This document shows positions 7,916 through 15,511 of a DNA stretch of 64,000 nucleotides, piece by piece. The DNA comes from Prevotella sp. UBA2742. GTDB lineage: Bacteria; Bacteroidota; Bacteroidia; Bacteroidales; Bacteroidaceae. Under the pieces are notes generated by a model. The model searched no databases. It was not told where the DNA came from and saw only the letters and a program-made list of their open reading frames with translations. Numbering within the stretch: position 1 is the first letter of the stretch; the number at the start of each line of letters is the position of its first letter. A program made the position numbers and the translations under genes. Where the stretch lies: positions 267,872-331,871 of the forward strand of contig DEJS01000010.1 of NCBI GenBank assembly GCA_002353485.1, in the 5' to 3' direction.

Positions 7916-10900
7916 ATGGCTACTTTTGAATCATCACTGAAATCAAAGCTGATATACGTTTTCGCCATCAATGACGAGCGGCATTGTGACTGTCTGAAGA
8001 TTGGTGAGACGACGATTGACGAGGACGACGGCTCAGACCTTATCAATAATTCTGCTGCCCTCAAGGAGGCTGCCAACAAGCGAATCCGGCAATACACGAA
8101 GACGGCAGGTATAGCCTACCAACTACTTCACACTGAGATAAGCATCTTTGTGCGCAACGGCATGATTATGAGTTTCAACGACAAGCAGGTGCATAAAGTG
8201 TTGGAACGGAGTGGCATCAAGCGTAAGGAGTTTGAAGGGGTTACTGGTGCTGACGAATGGTTTTGCTGCGACCTGGAGACAGTGAAGAAAGCCATCAGTG
8301 CCGTGAAGCATGGTGAGACCAGTCTGCATCCTTCTGCCGTCACCCAAGGCCAATCGCCCGTCATCTTCCGTCCTGAACAGCAGGAGGCCATCAGCAAGAC
8401 CCGCAAGCGGTTCAAGAAGGGCAATCAAATGCTTTGGAATGCCAAGATGCGTTTTGGCAAGACGCTATCTGCCCTGCAGGTGGTAAAGGAAGAGAACTTC
8501 GCCCGTACCTTAATATTAACCCACCGCCCAGTGGTAGACAAAGGGTGGTTTGAAGATTTTGGCAAGATATTCTACGACCGCACGGACTTCCACTATGGCT
8601 CACGAGGGAATGGCGAGGAATTCAGCGTGCTGGAGAAGCAGGCTAAGAAGGGTGGCAAGTATGTCTATTTCGCCTCCATGCAAGACCTCAGAGGTTCAGA
8701 GCAGGTGGGCGGAAAGTTCGACAAGAACAACGAGATATTCAAGACCCCGTGGGACTTCGTGATAGTCGACGAAGCCCATGAAGGCACAAAGACGGAGTTA
8801 GGGCAGAGCGTGCTGAAAGAACTGGTGAAGGAGAACACTAAGGTCCTGCAGTTGTCAGGCACGCCGTTTAACCTCTTCGACGACTATAGCGAAGAGGAAA
8901 TCTTCACCTGGGACTACGTGATGGAGCAGAAAGCCAAGCAGGAGTGGGCTGTGGACAATCCCTACGAGCCCAACCCCTACGCCTCGTTGCCGGCTATCAA
9001 CATCTATACCTATGACCTGGGCACGCTGATGTATGAGTACGTGGAAGACGAGAAAGCCTTCAACTTTCGCGAGTTCTTCCGTACGAGAGACGACGACACG
9101 TTTATCCATGATGCCGACGTGGACCGTTTCCTCCATCTGCTTTGCAAGGAAGACAAGGACAGCCTTTATCCCTACAGCAACGAGACCTTCCGACGCATCT
9201 TCCGCCACACGCTTTGGATTGTTCCTGGTGTGAAAGCAGCAAGAGCCTTGAGCACCAAACTGAAGCAACACCCAGTGTTTGGCATGTTCCAGACGGTGAA
9301 TGTGGCAGGCAATGGCGACGAGGATGAGGAGAACAAGGAAGCGCTGAGATTGGTGAACGATGCCATCGGCAAAGACCCTGACGAGACGTTTACCATCACG
9401 CTATCCTGTGGCCGACTGACCACAGGTGTGAGCATCAAGCCGTGGACAGCCGTATTCATGATGGCTGGTTCTTTCAGTACTTCGGCAGCACAATACATGC
9501 AGACCATCTTCCGTGTGCAGACACCCTTCGAGAGTCATGGCCGTATGAAGGAACAATGCTATGCCTTCGACTTTGCACCCGACCGTACGCTGCGCGTATT
9601 GGCAGAGACGGCCAAGGTGTCGGCCAAAGCAGGCAAGCAGACAGAGGAGGATCGCAAGATTCTGGGCGACTTCCTGAACTTCTGTCCTATTATCTCTATC
9701 GACGGCAGTCAGATGAAGCCTTACGATGTCAACAAGATGATGGGGCAGCTGAAGAAGGCACAGATAGAGAAGGTGGTGCAGTGCGGCTTTGAGGACGGTG
9801 CGCTCTATAACGACGAACTGCTGAAGCTGACGGATGTAGAACTGAGGGATTTTGACGAGCTGAAGAAGACCATCGGACAAACCAAAGCGATGGCAAAGTC
9901 TGGCGATATTGACGTAAACAACCAAGGCTTCACCGACGAACAGTACGAAGAAAAGGAGAAACTGGAGAAGAAACCTAAGAAGGAGCGCACACCAGAGGAA
10001 CAGGCACGGCTTGACGAACTGAAGGCTATGAGCAATCAGCGGCGTAATGCCATCAGCATCCTACGAGGAATAAGTATTCGTATGCCGCTTTTGATATATG
10101 GTGCAGAGTTAAAGAGTGAGGATGAAGAAATCACCATCGAAAGCTTTGCTTCGCTGATTGATAATCAGTCGTGGGAGGAATTTATGCCTAAAGGCGTAGA
10201 TAAGGAACGCTTCGAGATATTCAAGAAATATTATGACCCTGACATCTTCCGTGAGGCTGGCAAGCGCATCCGTGAGATGGCACGGGCAGCAGACAAGTTC
10301 ACTATTGAGGAGCGCATAGAGCGTATCTCTGCCATCTTCAATACCTTCCGCAATCCAGACAAGGAAACGGTGCTCACGCCTTGGCGAGTGGTCAATATGC
10401 ACATGAGCGACTGTCTTGGTGGTTGGTGCTTCTATGACGAGGCGTTCCAGCAACCGCTATCAGTTCCTCGCTATGTAGATCAAGGTAAGGTAACGCGCGA
10501 CGTATTCCGTCCTGATGCTCACATCTTGGAAATCAACTCTAAGAGTGGACTTTATCCGCTTTATGTAGCCTACAATATCTATCGTGCCCGTGTGGAGTCC
10601 ATGAAGCAGAAGTATGGCGAATTAGGTCATGCTTTCGCACAGAACCTGTGGGATGCCACCATTGAGGAGAACATCCTGGTGGTCTGCAAGACACCGATGG
10701 CCAAGAGTATCACTAAGCGCACCCTTGCGGGCTTCCGCAACACCCGTGTCAACGCTCAATATTACAAAGACCTTATCAAGAACATTTCAGAATGTCCAGA
10801 CGCTGTTGTCAACACCTTCCGTGATGGCAAGCGCTTCTGGAAAATCAATCAAGATACAAATATGAAGTTAGACGCAATAGTAGGTAATCCGCCGTATCAG

Positions 10901-11866
10901 GTGATGGGTGGGTCTGGAGGCAATAATGATGCCCCTATTTATCAGTTATTTGCAAATATTGCAACCAGAATCACTTCTAAGTACACATCTCTTATTATGC
11001 CATCAAGGTGGTTTGCAGCAGGAAGAGAAAACCTTTTGGGGGAATTTCGGAAAAGAATGCTTACCTGTGGAAATATTGTAAAATTGGTTGCATATTCAAA
11101 TGGCTCAATATTATTCAGAAATGTTGAGATTAAAGGTGGGGTATGCTATTACCTTGAGAATGTTAAAGAAAAAAGATTATGCAAATATAGTCTAATTGGA
11201 GATGATGGGGTACAATGTATAGAAACAGATTTGAGTCAATTTGATATACTGATACGAGAGCCACGATTAGTAGGTATAATCCAAAAAGTAGAAAAAAAGA
11301 GAAAATTGGAGATTAATGGAACTGTTGATACAATAATGTCTGCAGACACTCCATTCGGTATTCCTTCAAATCCAAGAACAAGTACCAAAACTCCATTTCC
11401 TGTATATGAATACATGACAGAAATGCATGATGTCTTACTTTATCATATTGAAAATCAGAAGCGTAAAGTAGAATACGTGAGTTCTATAGATATTAAAAAG
11501 AACAAGCATGACATAGACAAATATAAAGTTTTTATTCCAATTGCAGGTGGATCAGGCAATGATGAAAAGGTATTGGGAGATCCAGAATATGCCCCAAAAC
11601 ACTCTGTATGCTCGCAATCATATCTGTATGCAGCATTCAATACTGAAAAAGAAGCAAGAAACTTTGTTACATATGTAAAAAGTAGATTCTTTCGTATCCT
11701 TGTTTCTGCAATAAAAATAACACAATCGGCCCCCAGTCGAGTATATCGTTTTGTCCCCCTCCAAGACTTCACCCGTCCTTGGACGGATGCCGACCTCTAT
11801 GCGAAATACAACCTGACGGATGAGGAAATCCAGTTCATCGAGTCGATGATAAAGCCGATGGATTAA
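7916..11866 (+). CDS. Large restriction-modification protein: GIY-YIG-like, SF2 helicase and Eco57I-type methylase/target recognition
   Basis: 1316 residues. Residues about 11-80 (LIYVFAIND, CLKIGETT) resemble a T5orf172/GIY-YIG nuclease fold. Residues about 145-560 are a superfamily 2 helicase: Walker A NAKMRFGKTLSA (175-186), DEAH at about 284, LSGTPFN near 311, and a TTGVSIKPW motif near 503. A charged, coiled-coil-like stretch lies near 680-720. NPPYQVMGGSGG at 991 is the catalytic motif IV of N6-adenine methyltransferases, followed by a probable target-recognition region to about 1280. DNA from about 10860 to 11755 is visibly richer in A+T than the rest, consistent with module exchange. 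Probably cleaves unmodified DNA by translocation; inferred from domains. Confidence 0.75.
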   Translation: MATFESSLKSKLIYVFAINDERHCDCLKIGETTIDEDDGSDLINNSAALKEAANKRIRQYTKTAGIAYQLLHTEISIFVRNGMIMSFNDKQVHKVLERSGIKRKEFEGVTGADEWFCCDLETVKKAISAVKHGETSLHPSAVTQGQSPVIFRPEQQEAISKTRKRFKKGNQMLWNAKMRFGKTLSALQVVKEENFARTLILTHRPVVDKGWFEDFGKIFYDRTDFHYGSRGNGEEFSVLEKQAKKGGKYVYFASMQDLRGSEQVGGKFDKNNEIFKTPWDFVIVDEAHEGTKTELGQSVLKELVKENTKVLQLSGTPFNLFDDYSEEEIFTWDYVMEQKAKQEWAVDNPYEPNPYASLPAINIYTYDLGTLMYEYVEDEKAFNFREFFRTRDDDTFIHDADVDRFLHLLCKEDKDSLYPYSNETFRRIFRHTLWIVPGVKAARALSTKLKQHPVFGMFQTVNVAGNGDEDEENKEALRLVNDAIGKDPDETFTITLSCGRLTTGVSIKPWTAVFMMAGSFSTSAAQYMQTIFRVQTPFESHGRMKEQCYAFDFAPDRTLRVLAETAKVSAKAGKQTEEDRKILGDFLNFCPIISIDGSQMKPYDVNKMMGQLKKAQIEKVVQCGFEDGALYNDELLKLTDVELRDFDELKKTIGQTKAMAKSGDIDVNNQGFTDEQYEEKEKLEKKPKKERTPEEQARLDELKAMSNQRRNAISILRGISIRMPLLIYGAELKSEDEEITIESFASLIDNQSWEEFMPKGVDKERFEIFKKYYDPDIFREAGKRIREMARAADKFTIEERIERISAIFNTFRNPDKETVLTPWRVVNMHMSDCLGGWCFYDEAFQQPLSVPRYVDQGKVTRDVFRPDAHILEINSKSGLYPLYVAYNIYRARVESMKQKYGELGHAFAQNLWDATIEENILVVCKTPMAKSITKRTLAGFRNTRVNAQYYKDLIKNISECPDAVVNTFRDGKRFWKINQDTNMKLDAIVGNPPYQVMGGSGGNNDAPIYQLFANIATRITSKYTSLIMPSRWFAAGRENLLGEFRKRMLTCGNIVKLVAYSNGSILFRNVEIKGGVCYYLENVKEKRLCKYSLIGDDGVQCIETDLSQFDILIREPRLVGIIQKVEKKRKLEINGTVDTIMSADTPFGIPSNPRTSTKTPFPVYEYMTEMHDVLLYHIENQKRKVEYVSSIDIKKNKHDIDKYKVFIPIAGGSGNDEKVLGDPEYAPKHSVCSQSYLYAAFNTEKEARNFVTYVKSRFFRILVSAIKITQSAPSRVYRFVPLQDFTRPWTDADLYAKYNLTDEEIQFIESMIKPMD

Positions 11867-11952
11867 CGGTGGGGGTGGGTATATACTCTTGGAATCAGGG
11901 GACTCTAATCAGTTTTTCCTGTAGGTTACCCAAAGGAATCGACCGACTCGTC

Positions 11953-11965
11953 ATTGCAACGCCAC
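11953..11965 (-). repeat. Core of a degenerate palindromic repeat element next to the IS
   Basis: On the minus strand this reads GTGGCGTTGCAAT, identical to the core of the element at 42239-42252 and to the copies in gtrA. Its palindromic arm (AATCA..TGATT) would span the point where the IS entered. It may therefore be a degraded member of the palindromic repeat family that served as insertion site. Confidence 0.45.
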
Positions 11966-11983
11966 GAATCAGGGGGACAGATA

Positions 11984-12008
11984 TGAAGTGAACCCCAAAG
12001 TTTGGACA
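11984..12008 (+). repeat. IS terminal inverted repeat (orfB end)
   Basis: Begins TGAAGTGAACCCCAAAGTTT and pairs imperfectly with 13403-13427; preceded by the target duplication ATA. Confidence 0.9.
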
Positions 12009-12010
12009 GA

Positions 12011-12817
12011 TTAAACATTATTGCTCATTTGGAATTGAGTTCGGTATTGTACTGGACTCATTCCATTTAATCTGAGCTTTATTCTCTTATTGTTATAATA
12101 GTCAATGTATTCTATCAGGTCTTTCTTGAAGACCTCTGCCGATGTGTATTTACCAGGATAGAGCAGTTCTGACTTCATGAGACCAAAGAAGTTTTCCATC
12201 ATTGCATTGTCCAGACAGTTCCCTTTACGAGACATGCTTTGGATAATGTGGTGCTTCTGGAGACTTTTCTGATAGGCTGCATGTTGATAGTGCCATCCTT
12301 GATCAGAGTGTAAAATGACACCTTCAGGGAGGTCAATGCGCTTATACATCTGGTTGAGCATACTCATCACCATCTCTAAGTTTGGCACTTCTGTTATGGT
12401 GTAAGAAAGAATCTCCCCATCACACATGTCGAGTATAGGTGATAGGTAAATCTTGCGTCCATCTATCGTCACCTGAGTTACATCCGTAGCAAGCTTCTGG
12501 TAAGGCCTCTCTGCCGTGAAATCCCTGTCGATGATATTGGGAGCCATCTTACCAACCTCGCCTTTATAGGAGCGGTATTTGACCTTTCTCACCTTGCTCT
12601 TAAGGCCAAGTTCATCCATAAGCTTCTTGACCGTCTTGTGGTTGATTAGACGATTCTCATTACGGAGCTCCAGCGTAATACGCCTATAGCCGTAACGTCC
12701 TTTATGTTTATGGAAGATGGTATATATCATATCTTTCTCTTCTCTATATTTGTCTTTCTTCTTGCAGTTCTTAAGATGATAGTAAAACGTACTGCGAGCC
12801 ATCTGTTTGAGTTTCAA
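12011..12817 (-). CDS. IS3-family transposase OrfB (DDE integrase core)
   Basis: 268 residues as a separate frame. After an HTH_21-like start (KDKYREEKDMIYTIFHKHKG) comes the retroviral-type integrase core: first D in LATDVTQ, second D in LHSDQGWHYQH, and E in NAMMENFFGLMKSE, giving the DD(35)E arrangement. It is normally made as an OrfAB fusion: the frame stays open upstream to the A7G site at 12919-12925, so the TTG at 12815-12817 is probably not the real start. Confidence 0.92.
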   Translation of the reverse strand: MKLKQMARSTFYYHLKNCKKKDKYREEKDMIYTIFHKHKGRYGYRRITLELRNENRLINHKTVKKLMDELGLKSKVRKVKYRSYKGEVGKMAPNIIDRDFTAERPYQKLATDVTQVTIDGRKIYLSPILDMCDGEILSYTITEVPNLEMVMSMLNQMYKRIDLPEGVILHSDQGWHYQHAAYQKSLQKHHIIQSMSRKGNCLDNAMMENFFGLMKSELLYPGKYTSAEVFKKDLIEYIDYYNNKRIKLRLNGMSPVQYRTQFQMSNNV

Positions 12818-12849
12818 CAGCAGATTGAGGTCTGCATGCTCGTTACGCC

Positions 12850-13386
12850 TTAGTTCTTCGATGGCTTGCGCCCAATCGCTCTGTCTCGGGCTTCTCTTTC
12901 CTCGACTAAGGCTCTCACTTTTTTTAGCAGGAGATTCTCCAGCCTTAAGCGCTCATTTTCTTTACGAAGGCGCTCGTTCTCTTTCTCGTACTCTTCTTTG
13001 GGAAGTCGTTTAACCATACGCTTACCAGTTTTAGATTGCCTGGATTTATGAGATTCCAGTGCTCCATATCCTCCCCTCTCAGCCAACTTTACCCATACAT
13101 TTATCGTAGAGTTGGATATGCCATATTTGACAGAAAGCTGGTACAAAGTTAAATTACTTTCTTTATATTCACGAACAATCTTGCATTTTTCTTCATATGA
13201 CAACCTTTTTTTCTTGTGGCCATGAGATTTTAGACCGTCAACACCTTGGAGTTTATAGCTTTCTAACCATTCGTAAAGAATGTGATGACCTAAATGAAAT
13301 CTACGAGAGACAGAACGAGCAGACTCTCCTTGGAATACAAATCCAATTGCACATAACTTTTCTTCTAGACTGTAACTACGTTTCAT
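12850..13386 (-). CDS. IS3-family OrfA (DNA-binding subunit)
   Basis: 178 residues with two helix-turn-helix segments (about 1-60 and 65-110) and a C-terminal leucine-zipper-like heptad region (about 130-165, ENERLRKENERLRLENLLLK) used for dimerisation with OrfB in IS150-type elements. The frame contains CTA AAA AAA GTG (T run at 12919-12925 on the plus strand), a classical -1 frameshift site; slipping gives an OrfAB transposase of about 440 residues with no intervening stop. Confidence 0.9.
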   Translation of the reverse strand: MKRSYSLEEKLCAIGFVFQGESARSVSRRFHLGHHILYEWLESYKLQGVDGLKSHGHKKKRLSYEEKCKIVREYKESNLTLYQLSVKYGISNSTINVWVKLAERGGYGALESHKSRQSKTGKRMVKRLPKEEYEKENERLRKENERLRLENLLLKKVRALVEEREARDRAIGRKPSKN

Positions 13387-13402
13387 TTGAACCTTTAAGT
13401 TG

Positions 13403-13427
13403 TGTCCAACTTTCTGGGTTCACTTCA
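13403..13427 (-). repeat. IS terminal inverted repeat (orfA end)
   Basis: On the minus strand begins TGAAGTGAACCCAGAAAGTT; followed on the plus strand by the target duplication ATA. Confidence 0.9.
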
Positions 13428-13453
13428 ATACTCTTTGATTTTCCTTGAACCAA

Positions 13454-13494
13454 AACATGGATGTGGCAGCCCGCCTCGCTGCCACATCCATGTT
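13454..13494. terminator. 17-bp perfect inverted repeat
   Basis: 13454-13470 and 13478-13494 are exact reverse complements around a 7-nt GC-rich loop. No T run follows on either strand, so it may be a rho-independent-like hairpin, a protein site or a cruciform rather than a normal terminator. Together with the next palindromes it fills the 384-bp gap between the IS and the antitoxin gene. Confidence 0.55.
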
Positions 13495-13551
13495 ATAGAT
13501 TGGGTGGGGCAAGGGACTCTGTACTCCCTTGACTTACCGCAAACGGATAAA

Positions 13552-13632
13552 AATCTCCGAGCAGCGAGAGCAGACCCAAACTCGTTTGAGGTCTGCCGAG
13601 TCGCGAGAGAGATTCAACAAATGTTAAATCTC
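13552..13632. repeat. Nested and overlapping palindromes
   Basis: AATCTC (13552) pairs with GAGATT (13609); inside it GCAGACC (13570) pairs with GGTCTGC (13590) and AAAC/GTTT close the loop. The same GAGATT can pair instead with AATCTC at 13627. No coding sequence is visible here; the role is unknown. Confidence 0.6.
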
Positions 13633-13636
13633 GGAT

Positions 13637-13729
13637 ATCCTTGGATATTTGGGGAAATAGTCGTATCTTTGGCGGGATAACCCCGCCGAAGATTCTCTAA
13701 CCTGAAGGTGTAGAGTGTGGCTTCGCAAT
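13637..13729 (+). repeat. Composite repeat, left copy (35-bp block, hairpin, palindromic element)
   Basis: A 35-bp block (13637-13671) identical to 14612-14646 ends in TATCTTTG and has TTGG 19 nt earlier, so it may itself be a promoter. It is followed by a GC hairpin (GGCGGG..CCCGCC), CGAAGATTCTCT, and a member of the palindromic repeat family (13695-13729: CTCTA..TAGAG then TGTGGCTTCGCAAT). The right copy lies after the PIN gene. Confidence 0.8.
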
Positions 13730-13757
13730 GGCTGCATCTCGGAAAAACTCAAATTTA

Positions 13758-13789
13758 TTTGGTTTTTCGCTCGATTTGCACTATCTTTG
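13758..13789 (+). promoter_or_regulatory. Promoter of the toxin-antitoxin pair
   Basis: TTTG (13758-13761), 20-nt spacer and TATCTTTG (13782-13789) match the Bacteroidota consensus. Transcription would start near 13796, about 16 nt before the antitoxin ATG. Confidence 0.75.
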
Positions 13790-13811
13790 CAGCGATTAAA
13801 CGCAAGAAGAT

Positions 13812-14081
13812 ATGGCAACAATAAGTTTGAATCCTACATTGTACAGCCAGGCTCAGGACTATGCCAAGGCCGACGGTATGAGCGTGGAAGAATGGGTGGC
13901 TATGCTTATCACCCGTTTTAAACCAGCAAGGAAAAAGACGTATCAGATGAAACAGATAGAAGAACTGTCGCCAGAGCTTCAGTCGCTGATAGGCTTTGCC
14001 AAGCCCGAAGTGCCCAGCGATGACGACATCAACGGCGACAAGGCCAGAACGGAATATCTGACTGCTAAATACGCACGGTGA
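13812..14081 (+). CDS. Probable antitoxin of a PIN toxin pair
   Basis: An 89-residue protein. Residues 1-35 (ATISLNPTLYSQAQDYAKAD, SVEEWV) look like a ribbon-helix-helix DNA-binding segment; the C-terminal half is charged and probably wraps the toxin. Its stop overlaps the toxin start by one base, as usual in type II modules. Expected to repress its own promoter and neutralise the PIN RNase. No close named family was recognised. Confidence 0.72.
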   Translation: MATISLNPTLYSQAQDYAKADGMSVEEWVAMLITRFKPARKKTYQMKQIEELSPELQSLIGFAKPEVPSDDDINGDKARTEYLTAKYAR

Positions 14082-14500
14082 TGAGAGTCTTTCTTGATAC
14101 AAACATCCTGTTGGACATCATCGAGGGCAGACAGCAGTTCCTTCTGGCTTCGTCGAATGTCTTTGACTTAGGCGTCAGAGGGCTGATAGAGATGTTCGCC
14201 ACGCCGTTGACTTTCGCCAACTGTGTGTACACGGCACGCAAGAATGTAGGCTACGAACAGGCAGTAAAAGGACTTAAGAGCCTGAAGAGCTATGTAAGGA
14301 CGGCTGCTATGGACGACACTCAGGTGACTGATGCGCTCAATTCTGGGATGCCAGACTTTGAAGACATGCTGCAATACGAAGCCGCCCTGGCTGCCAAGTG
14401 CGATGTCATCGTTACAAGAGACAAGAAACGCCATTTCCCCATCGGCGGTTTGCCGGTGTTGTCGCCGGAAGTGTTCCTCAATTCTTATTTTGGGAATTAG
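14081..14500 (+). CDS. PIN-domain RNase toxin (VapC-like)
   Basis: 139 residues. Acidic metal-binding residues are seen in RVFLDTNILLDIIEG (D near residue 6), in GMPDFEDMLQYEAALAAKCD (near residue 90-100) and in VIVTRDKKRHF near the C terminus, the usual PIN layout. Predicted to cleave RNA when not bound by the antitoxin. The ATG at 14081 is preferred to a GTG 3 nt earlier because it uses the standard TGATG overlap with the antitoxin stop. Confidence 0.85.
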   Translation: MRVFLDTNILLDIIEGRQQFLLASSNVFDLGVRGLIEMFATPLTFANCVYTARKNVGYEQAVKGLKSLKSYVRTAAMDDTQVTDALNSGMPDFEDMLQYEAALAAKCDVIVTRDKKRHFPIGGLPVLSPEVFLNSYFGN

Positions 14501-14563
14501 CTCTGCATCAATGAGGCTATTCCCCTTCGACTGCCCCCCCCTACAACCACCGAGAGACTTTAT

Positions 14564-14596
14564 CCGCCGAGACTGCCGCAGCGCAGCCCCGGCGGA
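14564..14596. repeat. GC-rich inverted repeat after the toxin gene
   Basis: TCCGCCG (14564-14570) pairs with CGGCGGA (14590-14596). No T run follows. A run of eight C (14535-14542) lies just before it. The stretch between the toxin stop and queH is otherwise only the composite repeat and a promoter. Confidence 0.5.
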
Positions 14597-14611
14597 ATAA
14601 TATCCCAGCGA

Positions 14612-14667
14612 ATCCTTGGATATTTGGGGAAATAGTCGTATCTTTGAGCTTCGCTCGAAGATTCTCT
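14612..14667 (+). repeat. Composite repeat, right copy
   Basis: Contains the same 35-bp block as 13637-13671 (14612-14646), a different hairpin (TCTTTGAGC..GCTCGAAGA, 14641-14661) at the same position, and CGAAGATTCTCT (14656-14667) followed by a decayed palindromic element. The two copies bracket the toxin-antitoxin genes in direct orientation. Confidence 0.85.
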
Positions 14668-14728
14668 GACCTGACGGAAGAGGATATCTGAATAGTAGAA
14701 GGAATAGAATAAAATAATTGGCAAAACG

Positions 14729-14760
14729 TTTGGTTGGTAACGAAAAAACAGTTAATTTTG
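14729..14760 (+). promoter_or_regulatory. Promoter of queH-gtrA
   Basis: TTTG (14729-14732), 20-nt spacer, TAATTTTG (14753-14760); 25 nt before the queH ATG. Confidence 0.75.
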
Positions 14761-14785
14761 TAGCAGTGAAGATACTTGGGAGACG

Positions 14786-15490
14786 ATGAAACAACCGGCA
14801 ATAGTAATACCCGAAGGGTGCACACAGGTGCTACTGCATGCGTGCTGCGCGCCCTGCTCGTCGGCCATTGTGGAGTGGCTGATGGGGCATGGAGTGTGCC
14901 CTGTTATTTTTTATTACAATCCTAATATATACCCCAGGCAGGAATATGAGATTCGAAAGCAGGAGAGTCAACGTCATGCCGAGTCGCTGGGACTGACATG
15001 GATAGACGGCGACTACGATCACGAAGGCTGGCTACGTGGTGTGTGTGGCCTTGAGGATGAGCCTGAGCGCGGACGACGCTGTGAACAGTGTTTTACACTG
15101 CGACTGACAGCGGCAGCCTGGAAGGCGCGCGAGCTGGGCATTCGCTATTTTGCCACTACGCTGGCTTCGAGCCGCTGGAAGAGTCTGGAGCAGATAGAAC
15201 GGGCAGGACTGCGCGCTGAGCAGACGGTGAATGCGGCCGTGGCCGATGGTGAGGGCCCTGCGTCAGCGGTTGCATTCTCTGACTCAAAGTCAGAGTGTGG
15301 CGTTGCATTTTGGGCCCAGAACTGGCGCAAGGGCGGTCTGCAGGAGCGCCGCAACCAACTGCTCAAAGAGTACGGCTTCTACAACCAGCGCTACTGCGGT
15401 TGCGAGTTCTCTGACTCAAAGTCAGAGTGTGGCGCTGCATTTTCTATGCCGCAGGACGAGAGTAGGGACGACAATGTGATTGGATATTAA
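14786..15490 (+). CDS. queH: Epoxyqueuosine reductase QueH
   Basis: Last step of queuosine tRNA-modification synthesis, reducing epoxyqueuosine. The conserved cysteines are all visible: LLHACCAPCSSA (residues about 13-21), RRCEQCFTLRL (about 92-100) and YCGCEF (about 206-211), as expected for the Fe-S QueH (DUF208) family. Two unusual inserts, FSDSKSECGVAF (about 164-175) and FSDSKSECGAAF (about 211-222), are encoded by copies of the palindromic repeat element and lie between and after the conserved blocks, so function may be preserved. Confidence 0.9.
   Translation: MKQPAIVIPEGCTQVLLHACCAPCSSAIVEWLMGHGVCPVIFYYNPNIYPRQEYEIRKQESQRHAESLGLTWIDGDYDHEGWLRGVCGLEDEPERGRRCEQCFTLRLTAAAWKARELGIRYFATTLASSRWKSLEQIERAGLRAEQTVNAAVADGEGPASAVAFSDSKSECGVAFWAQNWRKGGLQERRNQLLKEYGFYNQRYCGCEFSDSKSECGAAFSMPQDESRDDNVIGY
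15277..15307 (+). repeat. Palindromic repeat element inside queH, first copy
   Basis: CTCTGACT-CAA-AGTCAGAG stem followed by TGTGGCGTTGCA. Read in frame it encodes SDSKSECGVA. Length is such that the queH frame stays open. Confidence 0.85.
15409..15439 (+). repeat. Palindromic repeat element inside queH, second copy
   Basis: Same stem as the first copy followed by TGTGGCGCTGCA; one base differs in the core. Encodes SDSKSECGAA directly after the conserved YCGCEF motif. Confidence 0.85.
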
Positions 15491-15511
15491 CGAAAAATAC
15501 AGACATGCTTT

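Larger units (their letters stand above)
11984..13427 (-). mobile_element. IS3-family insertion sequence (IS150-like group)
   Basis: A 1444-bp element bounded by 25-bp imperfect terminal inverted repeats beginning TGAAGTGAACCC, with a 3-bp target duplication ATA on each side (11981-11983 and 13428-13430). It carries two consecutive minus-strand frames, orfA and orfB, joined by an A7G slippery stretch. Ends, target size and gene layout all fit the IS3 family. Both frames are open, so the element looks intact. Confidence 0.93.
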
